NCBI GenBank assembly: GCA_002704515.1
Contig: PAGK01000027.1
Location: forward strand, 1-34,540
Direction of reading: 5' to 3'
DNA length: 34,540 nt
Source: Methanobacteriota archaeon
GTDB lineage: Archaea > Thermoplasmatota > Poseidoniia > Poseidoniales > Poseidoniaceae
Of this stretch, positions 7,230 to 14,903 are shown piece after piece. The notes under the pieces were generated by a model that made no database searches, was not told where the DNA came from, and worked only from the letters and a program-made list of their open reading frames with translations. The first letter of the stretch is position 1. Each line of letters begins with the position of its first letter. The position numbers were made by a program, and so were the translations under genes.

Positions 7230-8471
7230 TCACAATGAGGTTTGATGGTGATAATTAGAAATAAACACCGTTCTCATCTCTTCTTCTGCCGTGCTCATGA
7301 TTTCACGAACATCGACGTTGGCAGGAATACAGGAATTGATTTCTTTCGACCGACCGTACCTTCCTTTGCTGACGGTTCGGGCGGTGATGAGGCCCAGCAT
7401 GTCAAGGTTTGAGATGAGACCAGAAATTCTTCGTTGAGTGAGCGGGTTTTGGCGGATGTGCTTGCAAGCCTGGCGATAAATATCGTAGACTTGTCCAGTT
7501 TGAACGTTCTTGAGCCCGTTTTGTTCATTGAGCAAAATCGAAGCCAATACAAGTTTTTGTTGGCTGGGGAGGGTGGCGATAACGGGTGTCATCTGGTCCG
7601 ACTCAATTTGACTCTGCGCAATACGGACGTGGTTCTGATTCACGACGGTTTCACCTGATTGCTCAGCTTTTTCAGCAGAGATCCGCAGAAGGTCAAGAGC
7701 ACACCGAGCATCGCCATGTTCCTGGGCAGCGAGTGCAGCGCACAATTCAATCACCCCGGGGCCGATGGCTTCAGCACTCAGTCCTTCCTTGGCTCGCTGA
7801 CGTAGAATGTCCTGAAGTTGTTCGGCGTCGTACGGGCGGAACAAGACGTCCAATTGGCCCAACCTTGACCGCACTCTTGGGTCAAGGAAATCGGTGAATT
7901 TGAGGTCGTTGGAGATACCGATAACGCACGAGCGGGCCGTTTTGAGGGAGGCGTTCATGCTGGTCAAGTTGTACAACAAGTCATCGCCTGCCTTTCGAAC
8001 CAAATGGTCAATTTCGTCGAGGACGATGACAAAAACCCCTCCGCGTCGGTCCATTCGGCGAACCAGTTCGTTGAACACGCGATCGGTAGGCCAGCCGGTG
8101 AACGGGATTTCATCTCGCTCGAAATCTTCGAGCAATGAATTTCCAATGTGGCTGAGGACTCGGTATTGGGTGTCGATTTGGCGGCAGTTGACCATGATGG
8201 ATTCAACTTTGCGTTCCATGGTTTGTCCTTTGGCTTTGAGGTGATGACAGACATAATCGGTGACCGCAGTTTTTCCTGCGCCCGTGACCCCATACAGGGT
8301 CATGTTGCTCGGTATGTGGCCCTTGAGGGCTTCCCAAAGGTTGTAAGAAATTTTCTCAATTTCGTCATCACGGTGCGGCAGTTGCGTGGGGCGATGATTG
8401 TGGCGGAGGTTCTCCTTGTTTTTGAAGAGGGTTTTCTGGGAAACGAACTTGTCAAAGATGTTGTTTTCCAT
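7230..8471 (-). CDS. Orc1/Cdc6 replication initiator
   Basis: An AAA+ origin-binding ATPase of 413 residues, the usual size. Walker A is GVTGAGKT at residues 61-68, Walker B is VIVLDEID, sensor 1 is GISND, and a sensor 2 arginine is in GDARCALDLLR. The C-terminal part (from about 290) is the winged helix that binds origin DNA, with QRRISGLISNLDMLGLI as a recognisable helix-turn-helix. In archaea this protein recognises origin boxes and recruits MCM. The frame extends to 8570, but the ATG at 8471 is the real start because AGGAGGTGGAAACGA directly precedes it. The 200 bases upstream contain inverted repeats and TATA-like elements. Archaeal origins often adjoin orc1/cdc6 genes, so an origin could be nearby. 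Confidence 0.95.
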   Translation of the reverse strand: MENNIFDKFVSQKTLFKNKENLRHNHRPTQLPHRDDEIEKISYNLWEALKGHIPSNMTLYGVTGAGKTAVTDYVCHHLKAKGQTMERKVESIMVNCRQIDTQYRVLSHIGNSLLEDFERDEIPFTGWPTDRVFNELVRRMDRRGGVFVIVLDEIDHLVRKAGDDLLYNLTSMNASLKTARSCVIGISNDLKFTDFLDPRVRSRLGQLDVLFRPYDAEQLQDILRQRAKEGLSAEAIGPGVIELCAALAAQEHGDARCALDLLRISAEKAEQSGETVVNQNHVRIAQSQIESDQMTPVIATLPSQQKLVLASILLNEQNGLKNVQTGQVYDIYRQACKHIRQNPLTQRRISGLISNLDMLGLITARTVSKGRYGRSKEINSCIPANVDVREIMSTAEEEMRTVFISNYHHQTSL

Positions 8472-8671
8472 TCGTTTCCACCTCCTATTTATACCACAGT
8501 CGAGGGAGTCACTAACTGACTCACCGCCATGAGTTGGCTCAGTCCGAGTCCCCCTTATATGCCTGTCCACGGGAGTGGATGGAAGACCTCGATTTGATGA
8601 AGAGGGGACTCCTCACTTTTGGATATAAAGACCGCGGGCCATCTCAAAAATGAACATTTTCCCAACGGGAA
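8472..8671. promoter_or_regulatory. orc1/cdc6 upstream region with inverted repeats
   Basis: These 200 bases carry a perfect GAGTCA-CTAAC-TGACTC inverted repeat (8506-8522), a TCCAC-GGGA-GTGGA inverted repeat (8566-8579), and on the minus strand TATAAATA just before the ribosome site plus CATATAAGG near 8553-8561. They are suited to be promoter and autoregulatory sites, and possibly part of an origin. The ribosome site itself contains GTGGAAAC, similar to half of the CCAGTGGAAA dyads at 1.5-2.0 kb. Confidence 0.4.
8506..8522. promoter_or_regulatory. inverted repeat GAGTCA-N5-TGACTC
   Basis: A perfect 6-bp inverted repeat with a five-base spacer, 35-51 bases upstream of the orc1/cdc6 ATG. It is a good size for a dimeric repressor site or for Orc1/Cdc6 autoregulation. 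Confidence 0.4.
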
Positions 8672-9469
8672 TTATGGGTGGGTGGAATGAAAGTTCCATC
8701 TCGCACCATCCCACACGATGTGGTCTTGGTCTCGCAAGTGGTTGACATGGTCAAGAAAGACCGGAAATTCCGATTCCAAAACGGTGGGGTGGGGAGAGGC
8801 ATCATCGATGTAGGTATGGGTGAGGCCCAAAGGGGTTGAGCATCGTTCTGAGAGCGCTCGAACATCCATTGGTTTGTGGTGATGGGTGGACGGCACCCAA
8901 TCGGGGAAACCCATCTCAAGAATGGCGAGATCGGAGCGTTCAATGGCATCGTACAACGGCTCGCAAGGTCCAGAATCGCCGCTGTGCACAAACGACGCTC
9001 CGCTTGGGTGTTCGAATCGGTAGCCATGAGGCTCAACAGCATCGTCATGATGGACCTTGAATCGTTCCCAGGTCCAACCATCATCCAACGTTCCTTCGTC
9101 GTCCATAACCCAATTCACTTTCTCAATCATGCTGTCAAGTGAGCCAGGGAAGGCGAGCTGACACAGATGCGTAAGCCGTTCTTTGACAAACGGTGTACCG
9201 ACGACCGTCAGCGGCTTGGCGCCTTCCCGGTCGGAAATGTATTTTCGCTCCAGGAGGAGAAAAGGGAACCCAAAGACGTGGTCACCGTGCACGTGGGTGA
9301 TGAACACGGTGCGAAGGTTGGCGACGTTTATTCCTCGGCGGCGGAGCCCGGCAAGAGCGGTTGGAGGGGCGTCAATGATGTGGCACTCGTCCATCATGGC
9401 AAAGGAGTGGTGGCGCCCGTGTGGGAGGAACGCATTCCCCGTTCCCAACATGTCAATGCGTGGGCCCAT
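8672..9469 (-). CDS. metallo-beta-lactamase-fold hydrolase, RNase Z-like
   Basis: A 265-residue two-zinc hydrolase. The N-terminus MGPRIDMLGTGNAF is the typical first strand of the RNase Z/arylsulfatase branch. The main metal motif HVHGDH is at residues 59-64, a further metal Asp lies in HSGDSGP, and late His residues are in STHHHKPM and LTHTYID. The family includes tRNA 3' processing endonucleases as well as phosphodiesterases and lactonases; the lack of an obvious exosite arm leaves the substrate open. The frame extends to 9637, but that part overlaps the divergent reductase gene, so I chose the ATG at 9469; no strong ribosome site is seen there and an upstream TTG cannot be excluded. It lies upstream of and on the same strand as orc1/cdc6. 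Confidence 0.85.
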   Translation of the reverse strand: MGPRIDMLGTGNAFLPHGRHHSFAMMDECHIIDAPPTALAGLRRRGINVANLRTVFITHVHGDHVFGFPFLLLERKYISDREGAKPLTVVGTPFVKERLTHLCQLAFPGSLDSMIEKVNWVMDDEGTLDDGWTWERFKVHHDDAVEPHGYRFEHPSGASFVHSGDSGPCEPLYDAIERSDLAILEMGFPDWVPSTHHHKPMDVRALSERCSTPLGLTHTYIDDASPHPTVLESEFPVFLDHVNHLRDQDHIVWDGARWNFHSTHP

Positions 9470-9600
9470 GAAGCGGGGAAGGTCCGCGCCTTCTTGTTCC
9501 CATCGGTCGTTCTTGTTTGAAGCGAGGATGTGAACCGATACCAAGGATGATATAGCGACCTTTGGTGCGAAAATTAACCCCCGTGGGTTGAGGTGAGGAG

Positions 9601-10851
9601 ATGAGCGACTGGTCTGCCAAGAACCCCTACATGACACACATCACAGAGAACTACATCCTCAACGGTGAAGGCTCGAGAAAAGAGACACGCCACATTGTTT
9701 TCGAGTTGGGTGATTCCGGCTTGGATTACAAAGTCGGCGATGCCCTCGGTGTGCTTGCTGAAAATCCACCGCATATTGTGGATGAGCTCATTGCTGTTCA
9801 AGGTTGGGACCCCGAGATGACGGTCACGACTCACAACGGCGAGCGTTCGCTGTATGATGCCTTGAAGAAGGATTTTGAAGTTCACCTGGCGAACAAAAAA
9901 TTCGTTCAGTCCCTTGCCGAAAAAGTCGTTTCGAGCGGCATGAAAATCTCCATGAGCATCGTGGCGAGGACCCGCAATGAATCCTCATGGTCTGCCACCG
10001 AGGACCAGCAAGCTCCTCCCTCCCTCAGGCCTTCCATGCCTTCGGATGACCCCGCTGCCCAAGTGGAAGCCATCACGTCCGACACCAAGGCCATTGAAGA
10101 CTACCTCTGGACACGGGATTACATCGACATCATGCGAGAGTTTGACGTCAAGTACACGCCCGAGGAATTCTTTGAACTCGCCGCCCGTCTCAAACCACGC
10201 CTCTATTCCATCGCCTCCTCGCACGACGCCCATCCCGGTTTCGTTGAATTGACCGTCGGAATCGTTCGTTTCGAGTACAATGGTCGTGCCCGTGGCGGTC
10301 TGTGCACGCAATTCATGGCCGATGAAATCGACACCTCTGGAGCCCCAATCGGCGTCTTCATGTCGCCTACCAAATCCTTCGTCTTGCCAGAAGACAAAGA
10401 CATCGACATCATCATGGTTGGCCCTGGTACAGGCATCGCTCCGTTCCGAGCCTTCATGGAACAACGGGTGCATGACGGTGGTGGCGGAAAGAACTGGTTG
10501 TTTTTCGGCGACCAATCCGAGAAAACGGAGTTTTACTACAAAGACGAAATTGAATCGTGGATTGATGGCGGCCACCTTTACCGTTTCACCACCGCATGGT
10601 CCCGTGACCAAGAGGAGAAAATCTACGTTCAACATCGCCTCAAGGAACACGGAGCAGAAATCTGGGAATGGTTTGAGCGAGGCGCCTACTTCTACATCTG
10701 TGGCGACAAGACCTACATGGCCAAAGACGTTCATCGAGCTTTGATTCAAATCGCCATCGACCACGGTGGCATGTCCGAGGACGACGCTACGCACTTCATC
10801 GAAAAGACGATGATGAGGGAAGAGAAGCGTTACCTCCGAGACGTTTACTGA
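9601..10851 (+). CDS. CysJ-like FAD/NADPH flavoprotein reductase lacking the flavodoxin domain
   Basis: This 416-residue protein matches the FAD and NADPH modules of sulfite reductase flavoprotein (CysJ) and cytochrome P450 reductases. FAD binding is RLYSIASS (200-207) and GGLCTQFM; NADP binding is GPGTGIAPFRAF (274-285), SRDQEEKIYVQ (334-344) and YICGDKTYMAKDV (365-377). The C-terminal aromatic residue that stacks on the flavin is kept: the protein ends in RYLRDVY, as CysJ does. The N-terminal flavodoxin/FMN domain of CysJ is absent; the protein starts close to the FAD domain. A low-complexity Ser/Pro/Asp-rich insert is at about 124-165. It could reduce a ferredoxin, a separate flavodoxin or a sulfite reductase partner. 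The start is well supported by GAGGTGA upstream. No sulfite reductase subunit is in the window. Confidence 0.92.
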   Translation: MSDWSAKNPYMTHITENYILNGEGSRKETRHIVFELGDSGLDYKVGDALGVLAENPPHIVDELIAVQGWDPEMTVTTHNGERSLYDALKKDFEVHLANKKFVQSLAEKVVSSGMKISMSIVARTRNESSWSATEDQQAPPSLRPSMPSDDPAAQVEAITSDTKAIEDYLWTRDYIDIMREFDVKYTPEEFFELAARLKPRLYSIASSHDAHPGFVELTVGIVRFEYNGRARGGLCTQFMADEIDTSGAPIGVFMSPTKSFVLPEDKDIDIIMVGPGTGIAPFRAFMEQRVHDGGGGKNWLFFGDQSEKTEFYYKDEIESWIDGGHLYRFTTAWSRDQEEKIYVQHRLKEHGAEIWEWFERGAYFYICGDKTYMAKDVHRALIQIAIDHGGMSEDDATHFIEKTMMREEKRYLRDVY

Positions 10852-11316
10852 TCACGTCATTGGAAGTGGGACGCTCACGACCGGGATGCTTGCATCACCG
10901 GCCATGTCCATCATGTGTTTGGTCCACACCGATTGAGGGCCAGGAAACGCCAGCATATGGGTGGCATGTCGCATCATGCGTTCTCCCAAATCAGCCACGG
11001 CCTCGGGGCGTCCAGAATCCTCGGCTTGATTCGGCCGAGGCTGGGTCCAAGCTTCACGGAACACGGCAACGGGGATATTTTGGTTGTCCGCCCAACGTTC
11101 AGCAAGGTAGTCCACTCCACTGGCTCCGCCAAGAAGAACAACATCTGGGAATCCGTTGTATTTGCACCACGTGTTCATCTCGTCTTCGAAGAAGCTGTAA
11201 TCGTAAAATTTTGAGTTGCCACAGACAATCAAATTGATGATCTGTCCATCCTGATTGAGGTCTTTTCCAGCGAGGGCCTCAATGACCTCGGTTCCCGTCA
11301 ACGTCCTTCCGCTCAT
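10852..11316 (-). CDS. SLOG-superfamily protein, YspA/DUF2493-like
   Basis: A protein of about 154 residues with a Rossmann-like fold. The family signature is recognisable: IVCGNSKFYDYSFFEDEMN (the GSR-F-D motif, here CGNSKFYD), VVLLGGASGVDYLAERWA (the GGArGaD motif) and AVFREAW. SLOG proteins bind nucleotide-like ligands and are discussed as sensors in stress or defence contexts. The frame runs to 11415, but the extension is basic and rich in His, so I use the ATG at 11316 (MSGRTLTG). AT-rich DNA (ATATTTTTTG on the minus strand) about 50 bases upstream may be its promoter. It ends directly against the convergent reductase gene. The ligand is unknown. Confidence 0.8.
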   Translation of the reverse strand: MSGRTLTGTEVIEALAGKDLNQDGQIINLIVCGNSKFYDYSFFEDEMNTWCKYNGFPDVVLLGGASGVDYLAERWADNQNIPVAVFREAWTQPRPNQAEDSGRPEAVADLGERMMRHATHMLAFPGPQSVWTKHMMDMAGDASIPVVSVPLPMT

Positions 11317-11490
11317 GCATAGCCATGGGCGTGTCTTGATATCAATGTTCGGCGGGTAAAACAAAAAATATGTATGTTTATGTAAAGAACGAAGGTGTTT
11401 ATGTCGTGATTTCACAACAGAATTTGAGTTCTACAGTTGTATTCGTCGGATTGCAAAGGCATAATATCGTATCAAGTAACCAGATATTCC

Positions 11491-12522
11491 ATGGAGGAGA
11501 CGATTGGATTCAAGGCTCGCTTTTTCTCCATGATGTTGAGGTTGGTCACGCTCGGCCTCATCGCTGTTGCCCTTTCTATCTCAACCGACGGTGTGTTCAT
11601 CGTCCTATTGCTGTTCGTTTTGGTGGTTCCCTTTGAGAAAATGTTCCCTCGACACAAGGGGCAAAAAGTCCGACGTCCTCGTCTTGATACCGATATTGGC
11701 TACGCCCTGGTTTCTCCCCTGATGGGTCTCCTCACTGGGTTCGTAGCCATTGTCATAGGAATCCTTAGTTTGGCGTGGATCCCCGGCCTTCTCGTTCGTC
11801 CCTATGTGGAAGAAATTCCAGAATCCTACATGCCCATTATCGGTTTCCTGTTGTTCGATGCATTGGTGTATTGGACGCACCGATTTTATCATGAAATTCC
11901 CATTCTCTGGAATTTTCACGCCATCCATCACTCAACTGAACATCTTGATTGGGCGAGTGGCTTTCGTGCCCATCCGCTGGATGGTACCATTCTTGCCCCA
12001 GCGTTCTTCTTTTTGATCGCGGCTGGATTCTCGTTTGAGTTGACAGGAGCGCTCGCCGTGGCTCAGTTGATTTTGGGCCTCTTCCTCCACGCCAATGTTC
12101 GATGGAAATTGCGGTGGCTTCATCGGCTCATTATCACCCCTGAATTCCATCATTGGCACCATACGAACGAGCGTGATGCCATCTGGTCAAATTACTCGAC
12201 GTTTCTCCCTTTGTGGGACCAACTCTTCGGGACGTACTTCATGCCAAAGAATCGCCGCCCGCAATCCTACGGTGTGAATGAACCAATACCTGATGGCATC
12301 ATCCGGCAACTTCGTCATCCATTCAAGGGTTGGCGAAATCCATTGTGGTACCTTCTGCATCCGTTCAAATCCATACGAAGGGGGTTTTCATTTGCTCGGA
12401 TGATTCTCAAATCCATGAGGGCTTCCATGTTTCGCAAACGAGGCTCGAAGCCATGGGACCTGTATCCCCGAGGTACGGGGGAAATGGCTGAAAACGAATC
12501 CGCACCCATTACAGCGTTGTGA
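11491..12522 (+). CDS. fatty acid hydroxylase/sterol desaturase superfamily membrane enzyme
   Basis: A di-iron integral membrane oxygenase of 343 residues. The histidine clusters are H130-RFY-H134, H143-AI-H146-H147 and H220-H-W-H-H224, in the order and spacing of the ERG3/fatty acid hydroxylase superfamily. Membrane helices are predicted at about 14-30, 34-48, 72-100, 113-128 and 168-200. It should hydroxylate or desaturate a lipid (carotenoid, sterol-like or alkyl chain) in the membrane. The frame opens at a TTG at 11437; I chose the ATG at 11491 because CATAATATC lies about 25-30 bases upstream, the right spacing for the TATA box of a leaderless transcript, and no ribosome site is visible. 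The C-terminal tail is basic and cytoplasmic. The substrate cannot be told from sequence. Confidence 0.88.
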   Translation: MEETIGFKARFFSMMLRLVTLGLIAVALSISTDGVFIVLLLFVLVVPFEKMFPRHKGQKVRRPRLDTDIGYALVSPLMGLLTGFVAIVIGILSLAWIPGLLVRPYVEEIPESYMPIIGFLLFDALVYWTHRFYHEIPILWNFHAIHHSTEHLDWASGFRAHPLDGTILAPAFFFLIAAGFSFELTGALAVAQLILGLFLHANVRWKLRWLHRLIITPEFHHWHHTNERDAIWSNYSTFLPLWDQLFGTYFMPKNRRPQSYGVNEPIPDGIIRQLRHPFKGWRNPLWYLLHPFKSIRRGFSFARMILKSMRASMFRKRGSKPWDLYPRGTGEMAENESAPITAL

Positions 12523-12624
12523 TTTCACCGTATTCGCCCGCTCATGATATGGTTCTGTAGGAATCTCGTTTTGTCGTGTTATCGCACCGCTTTGCTCATA
12601 GATTGCTTCGGTTGCCCGTAGGCT

Positions 12625-13965
12625 ATGGGATTCAAGCGCGTCCTGATTGCAAACCGTGGTGAAATCGCCCTGCGCATCCTCCGCACCCTTCGGGACATGG
12701 GCATCGAAGCCGCCATCATTCATGGCCGAGAGGACCGCCTCTCCTTGCCCGTTCAAATGGCCGACATCGCGTATCCGAACTACCGCACCAACCCGCTTGA
12801 TTCCTACCTTGACATTGAAGCGGTGGTTCAAGCGGCCAAAGAATTGGAATGCGATGCCGTCCACCCTGGATACGGTTTCCTCGCCGAGAACGCCGCCTTT
12901 GTGGCCCGCCTCGAAGAGGAGGGTATCACGTTCATCGGACCTGCGTCCGGCGTCATCACGCTCCTCGGCGATAAAATCGAAGCCCGAGCCGCCATGGAAG
13001 CAGCCGGCCTACCGACAGCCAAAGGCTCCTCTGAACCCATTTCAAGCGCCGAGGTGGCCAGTTCGCTTGCCGACGAAATCGGTTATCCAGTCATCATCAA
13101 AGCCGCTGCTGGAGGCGGTGGCATCGGCATGCAGATCGTCCAGAAAGCCGATGAATTCGAAAGTGCCCTCAAACTCTGCCAGTCCCGTGCCAAATCGGCG
13201 TTTGGTGATGAACGGGTCTTCGTGGAGAAGTACATACAAGGTGCGCAACACGTTGAATTCCAAGTCTTGGGTGATGGGAAAAAGGCCATTCACTTTGGAG
13301 AACGCTTCTGTTCCATCCAACGACGCCATCAAAAGTTGGTTGAAGAAGGCCCTTGGTTGACCGATGAGAAGCGAGCTGAAATCGGCGACTTGGTCTGCAA
13401 AGGCGCAGAGTCCGTGGGCTACAAGGGCCTAGCTACCTTTGAATTCCTTCGAGACGCCAACGGCGATTTCTACTTCCTTGAGGTCAATCCTCGGGTCCAA
13501 GTCGAGCACACCGTAACTGAACTCATCACTGGATACAACCTCGTCGAGTTGGGAATTCGTGTCGCTCAAGGGGAAGCCTTGCCTCTCAAACAGGAGGACA
13601 TCGCCTGGCGAGGCCACGCCATCCAGTGTCGCCTCAACGCCGAAGACCCTCGTGAGTTTGTCCCCAGTCCGGGTCGGTTGTGGGAGTGCCATTTCCCAAG
13701 TGGGTTTGGAATTCGATGTGATACACATGCCCACCCTGGCTACGAAATGCCGGGTTGTTTCGACTCGCTGCTTGCCAAATTACTCGTTTGGGGCCACAAC
13801 CGTGAAGACGCTGTTCGACGCATGAAAACGGCGTTGGACGAGACCATGATCACCGGCGTTGAGCATCTGATTCCGCTCCATCGCCGGATCATGGATGAAG
13901 AGGATTTCAACAACGGTGACATCACCATTCAATACATCGACATGCACCAAGAACTTCTTGGATGA
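12625..13965 (+). CDS. accC: biotin carboxylase subunit of an acyl-CoA carboxylase
   Basis: A 446-residue protein colinear with bacterial AccC. It carboxylates biotin on a carrier protein using ATP and bicarbonate. Seen are the N-terminal IANRGEIALRILR, HPGYGFLAEN, the ATP-grasp glycine loop IKAAAGGGGIGM, RRHQKLVEE, and the metal/biotin-site stretch EVNPRVQVEHTVTE. It stops after the BC domain with no biotinyl carrier, so the carrier and carboxyltransferase must be encoded elsewhere. In archaea such subunits usually serve acetyl/propionyl-CoA carboxylase; the product could be malonyl- or methylmalonyl-CoA. Given the malonyl-type AT encoded at 30.2-31.1 kb, malonyl-CoA supply is an attractive but unproven role. 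The PfkB gene follows 13 bases after its stop. No ribosome site precedes the ATG. Confidence 0.95.
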   Translation: MGFKRVLIANRGEIALRILRTLRDMGIEAAIIHGREDRLSLPVQMADIAYPNYRTNPLDSYLDIEAVVQAAKELECDAVHPGYGFLAENAAFVARLEEEGITFIGPASGVITLLGDKIEARAAMEAAGLPTAKGSSEPISSAEVASSLADEIGYPVIIKAAAGGGGIGMQIVQKADEFESALKLCQSRAKSAFGDERVFVEKYIQGAQHVEFQVLGDGKKAIHFGERFCSIQRRHQKLVEEGPWLTDEKRAEIGDLVCKGAESVGYKGLATFEFLRDANGDFYFLEVNPRVQVEHTVTELITGYNLVELGIRVAQGEALPLKQEDIAWRGHAIQCRLNAEDPREFVPSPGRLWECHFPSGFGIRCDTHAHPGYEMPGCFDSLLAKLLVWGHNREDAVRRMKTALDETMITGVEHLIPLHRRIMDEEDFNNGDITIQYIDMHQELLG

Positions 13966-13978
13966 GGGAGGAGATGGT

Positions 13979-14902
13979 ATGAGCGTGCTCATTGTTGGCA
14001 GCATCGCCTACGATTCGGTTGAATCCCCTGCCGGTTCAGTGGAACGAGCTTTGGGAGGTTCGGCCACCTATGGGGGTTTGTCGTGCCAATTTGTTCAGGT
14101 CCTGCATGAACAACCTTCCACGGGACTTGTTGGCGTGGTTGGTGAGGATTTTGCCACTGAGGACCGAAGCATTCTCTCATCGGCCGGCATCAATCTTGAC
14201 GGTTTGGAAGTGGCGCCCGGGGAGACCTTTCGATGGGAGGGGTCCTACCATGGAGCCATGGCTGAAGCGGAAACGCATGCGACGCACCTCAACGTTTTCG
14301 AACATTTCCAACCAGCTGTTCCCGACCATTGGAAGCAACCATCGGTGTTGTTTTGCGCCAATCTTCACCCCGAGATTCAACGCAGCGTTATCGAACAAAC
14401 CACGCCTGCAAGGCTAACGATGCTTGATTCAATGAACCTCTGGATTAACATCGCAAAACCCTCGCTCCTCGACGTGATGACGGCGGCAGATTTGGTCATC
14501 ATCAACGATGGTGAAGCACGCATGCTTTCAGGCGACGATAACCTCATCCGGGCCATGCATGATTTGGCTGAGCGTACCCAGACCTCAACGTTGATCGTCA
14601 AGCGAGGCGAACACGGAGTCGTTGCCCTTCACGAGGGGGAGCTCTTGGCACTGCCTGCCGTTCCTACGGCCGATGTTGTCGACCCGACCGGTTGCGGCGA
14701 CACCTTTGCAGGTGCACTCGCAGCCCACCTTTCCAGCGGTGTGGAGGCGCTCACTCTGGACGAATTACGAAGCGGGCTCATGGTGGCAACGGTGATGGCG
14801 AGTTTCACCCTCGAGGCCTTTGGTACCGAAGCGCTTCGTAGCCTTGAGCCCGACCGTTTCAATCAACGCCTGGCTTCCTATCGGAGCATGCTGGGCCACT
14901 GA
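13979..14902 (+). CDS. PfkB/ribokinase-family kinase
   Basis: A 307-residue sugar or nucleoside kinase. The N-terminal strand VLIVGSIAYDSV and the glycine pair in ALGGSATYGG (PfkB signature 1 region) bind substrate; DPTGCGDTFAGAL at residues 235-247 is signature 2 with the catalytic Asp and anion hole. Substrates of the family include ribose, fructose phosphates, adenosine and other nucleosides; none can be chosen here. The start is the ATG at 13979, with GGAGGAG just upstream; the longer frame from 13895 overlaps the carboxylase and is rejected. It is in an operon with accC. It converges with the minus-strand membrane protein, one base separating the two stops. Confidence 0.9.
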   Translation: MSVLIVGSIAYDSVESPAGSVERALGGSATYGGLSCQFVQVLHEQPSTGLVGVVGEDFATEDRSILSSAGINLDGLEVAPGETFRWEGSYHGAMAEAETHATHLNVFEHFQPAVPDHWKQPSVLFCANLHPEIQRSVIEQTTPARLTMLDSMNLWINIAKPSLLDVMTAADLVIINDGEARMLSGDDNLIRAMHDLAERTQTSTLIVKRGEHGVVALHEGELLALPAVPTADVVDPTGCGDTFAGALAAHLSSGVEALTLDELRSGLMVATVMASFTLEAFGTEALRSLEPDRFNQRLASYRSMLGH

Positions 14903-14903
14903 C

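Noticed and set aside
8472-8570. N-terminal extension of Orc1/Cdc6 in the same open frame
   Set aside because: The strong ribosome site AGGAGGTGG directly before the ATG at 8471 fixes the start, and the extension has no family similarity.
9470-9637. N-terminal extension of the metallo-beta-lactamase protein
   Set aside because: It would overlap the divergent reductase gene and its promoter; the family normally starts close to the LGTG strand.
9985-10794. Long minus-strand open frame opposite the reductase gene
   Set aside because: It is a codon-bias shadow of a clear flavoprotein gene and encodes nothing recognisable.
13895-13978. Upstream extension of the PfkB kinase
   Set aside because: It overlaps the end of the biotin carboxylase gene; the GGAGGAG site supports the ATG at 13979.
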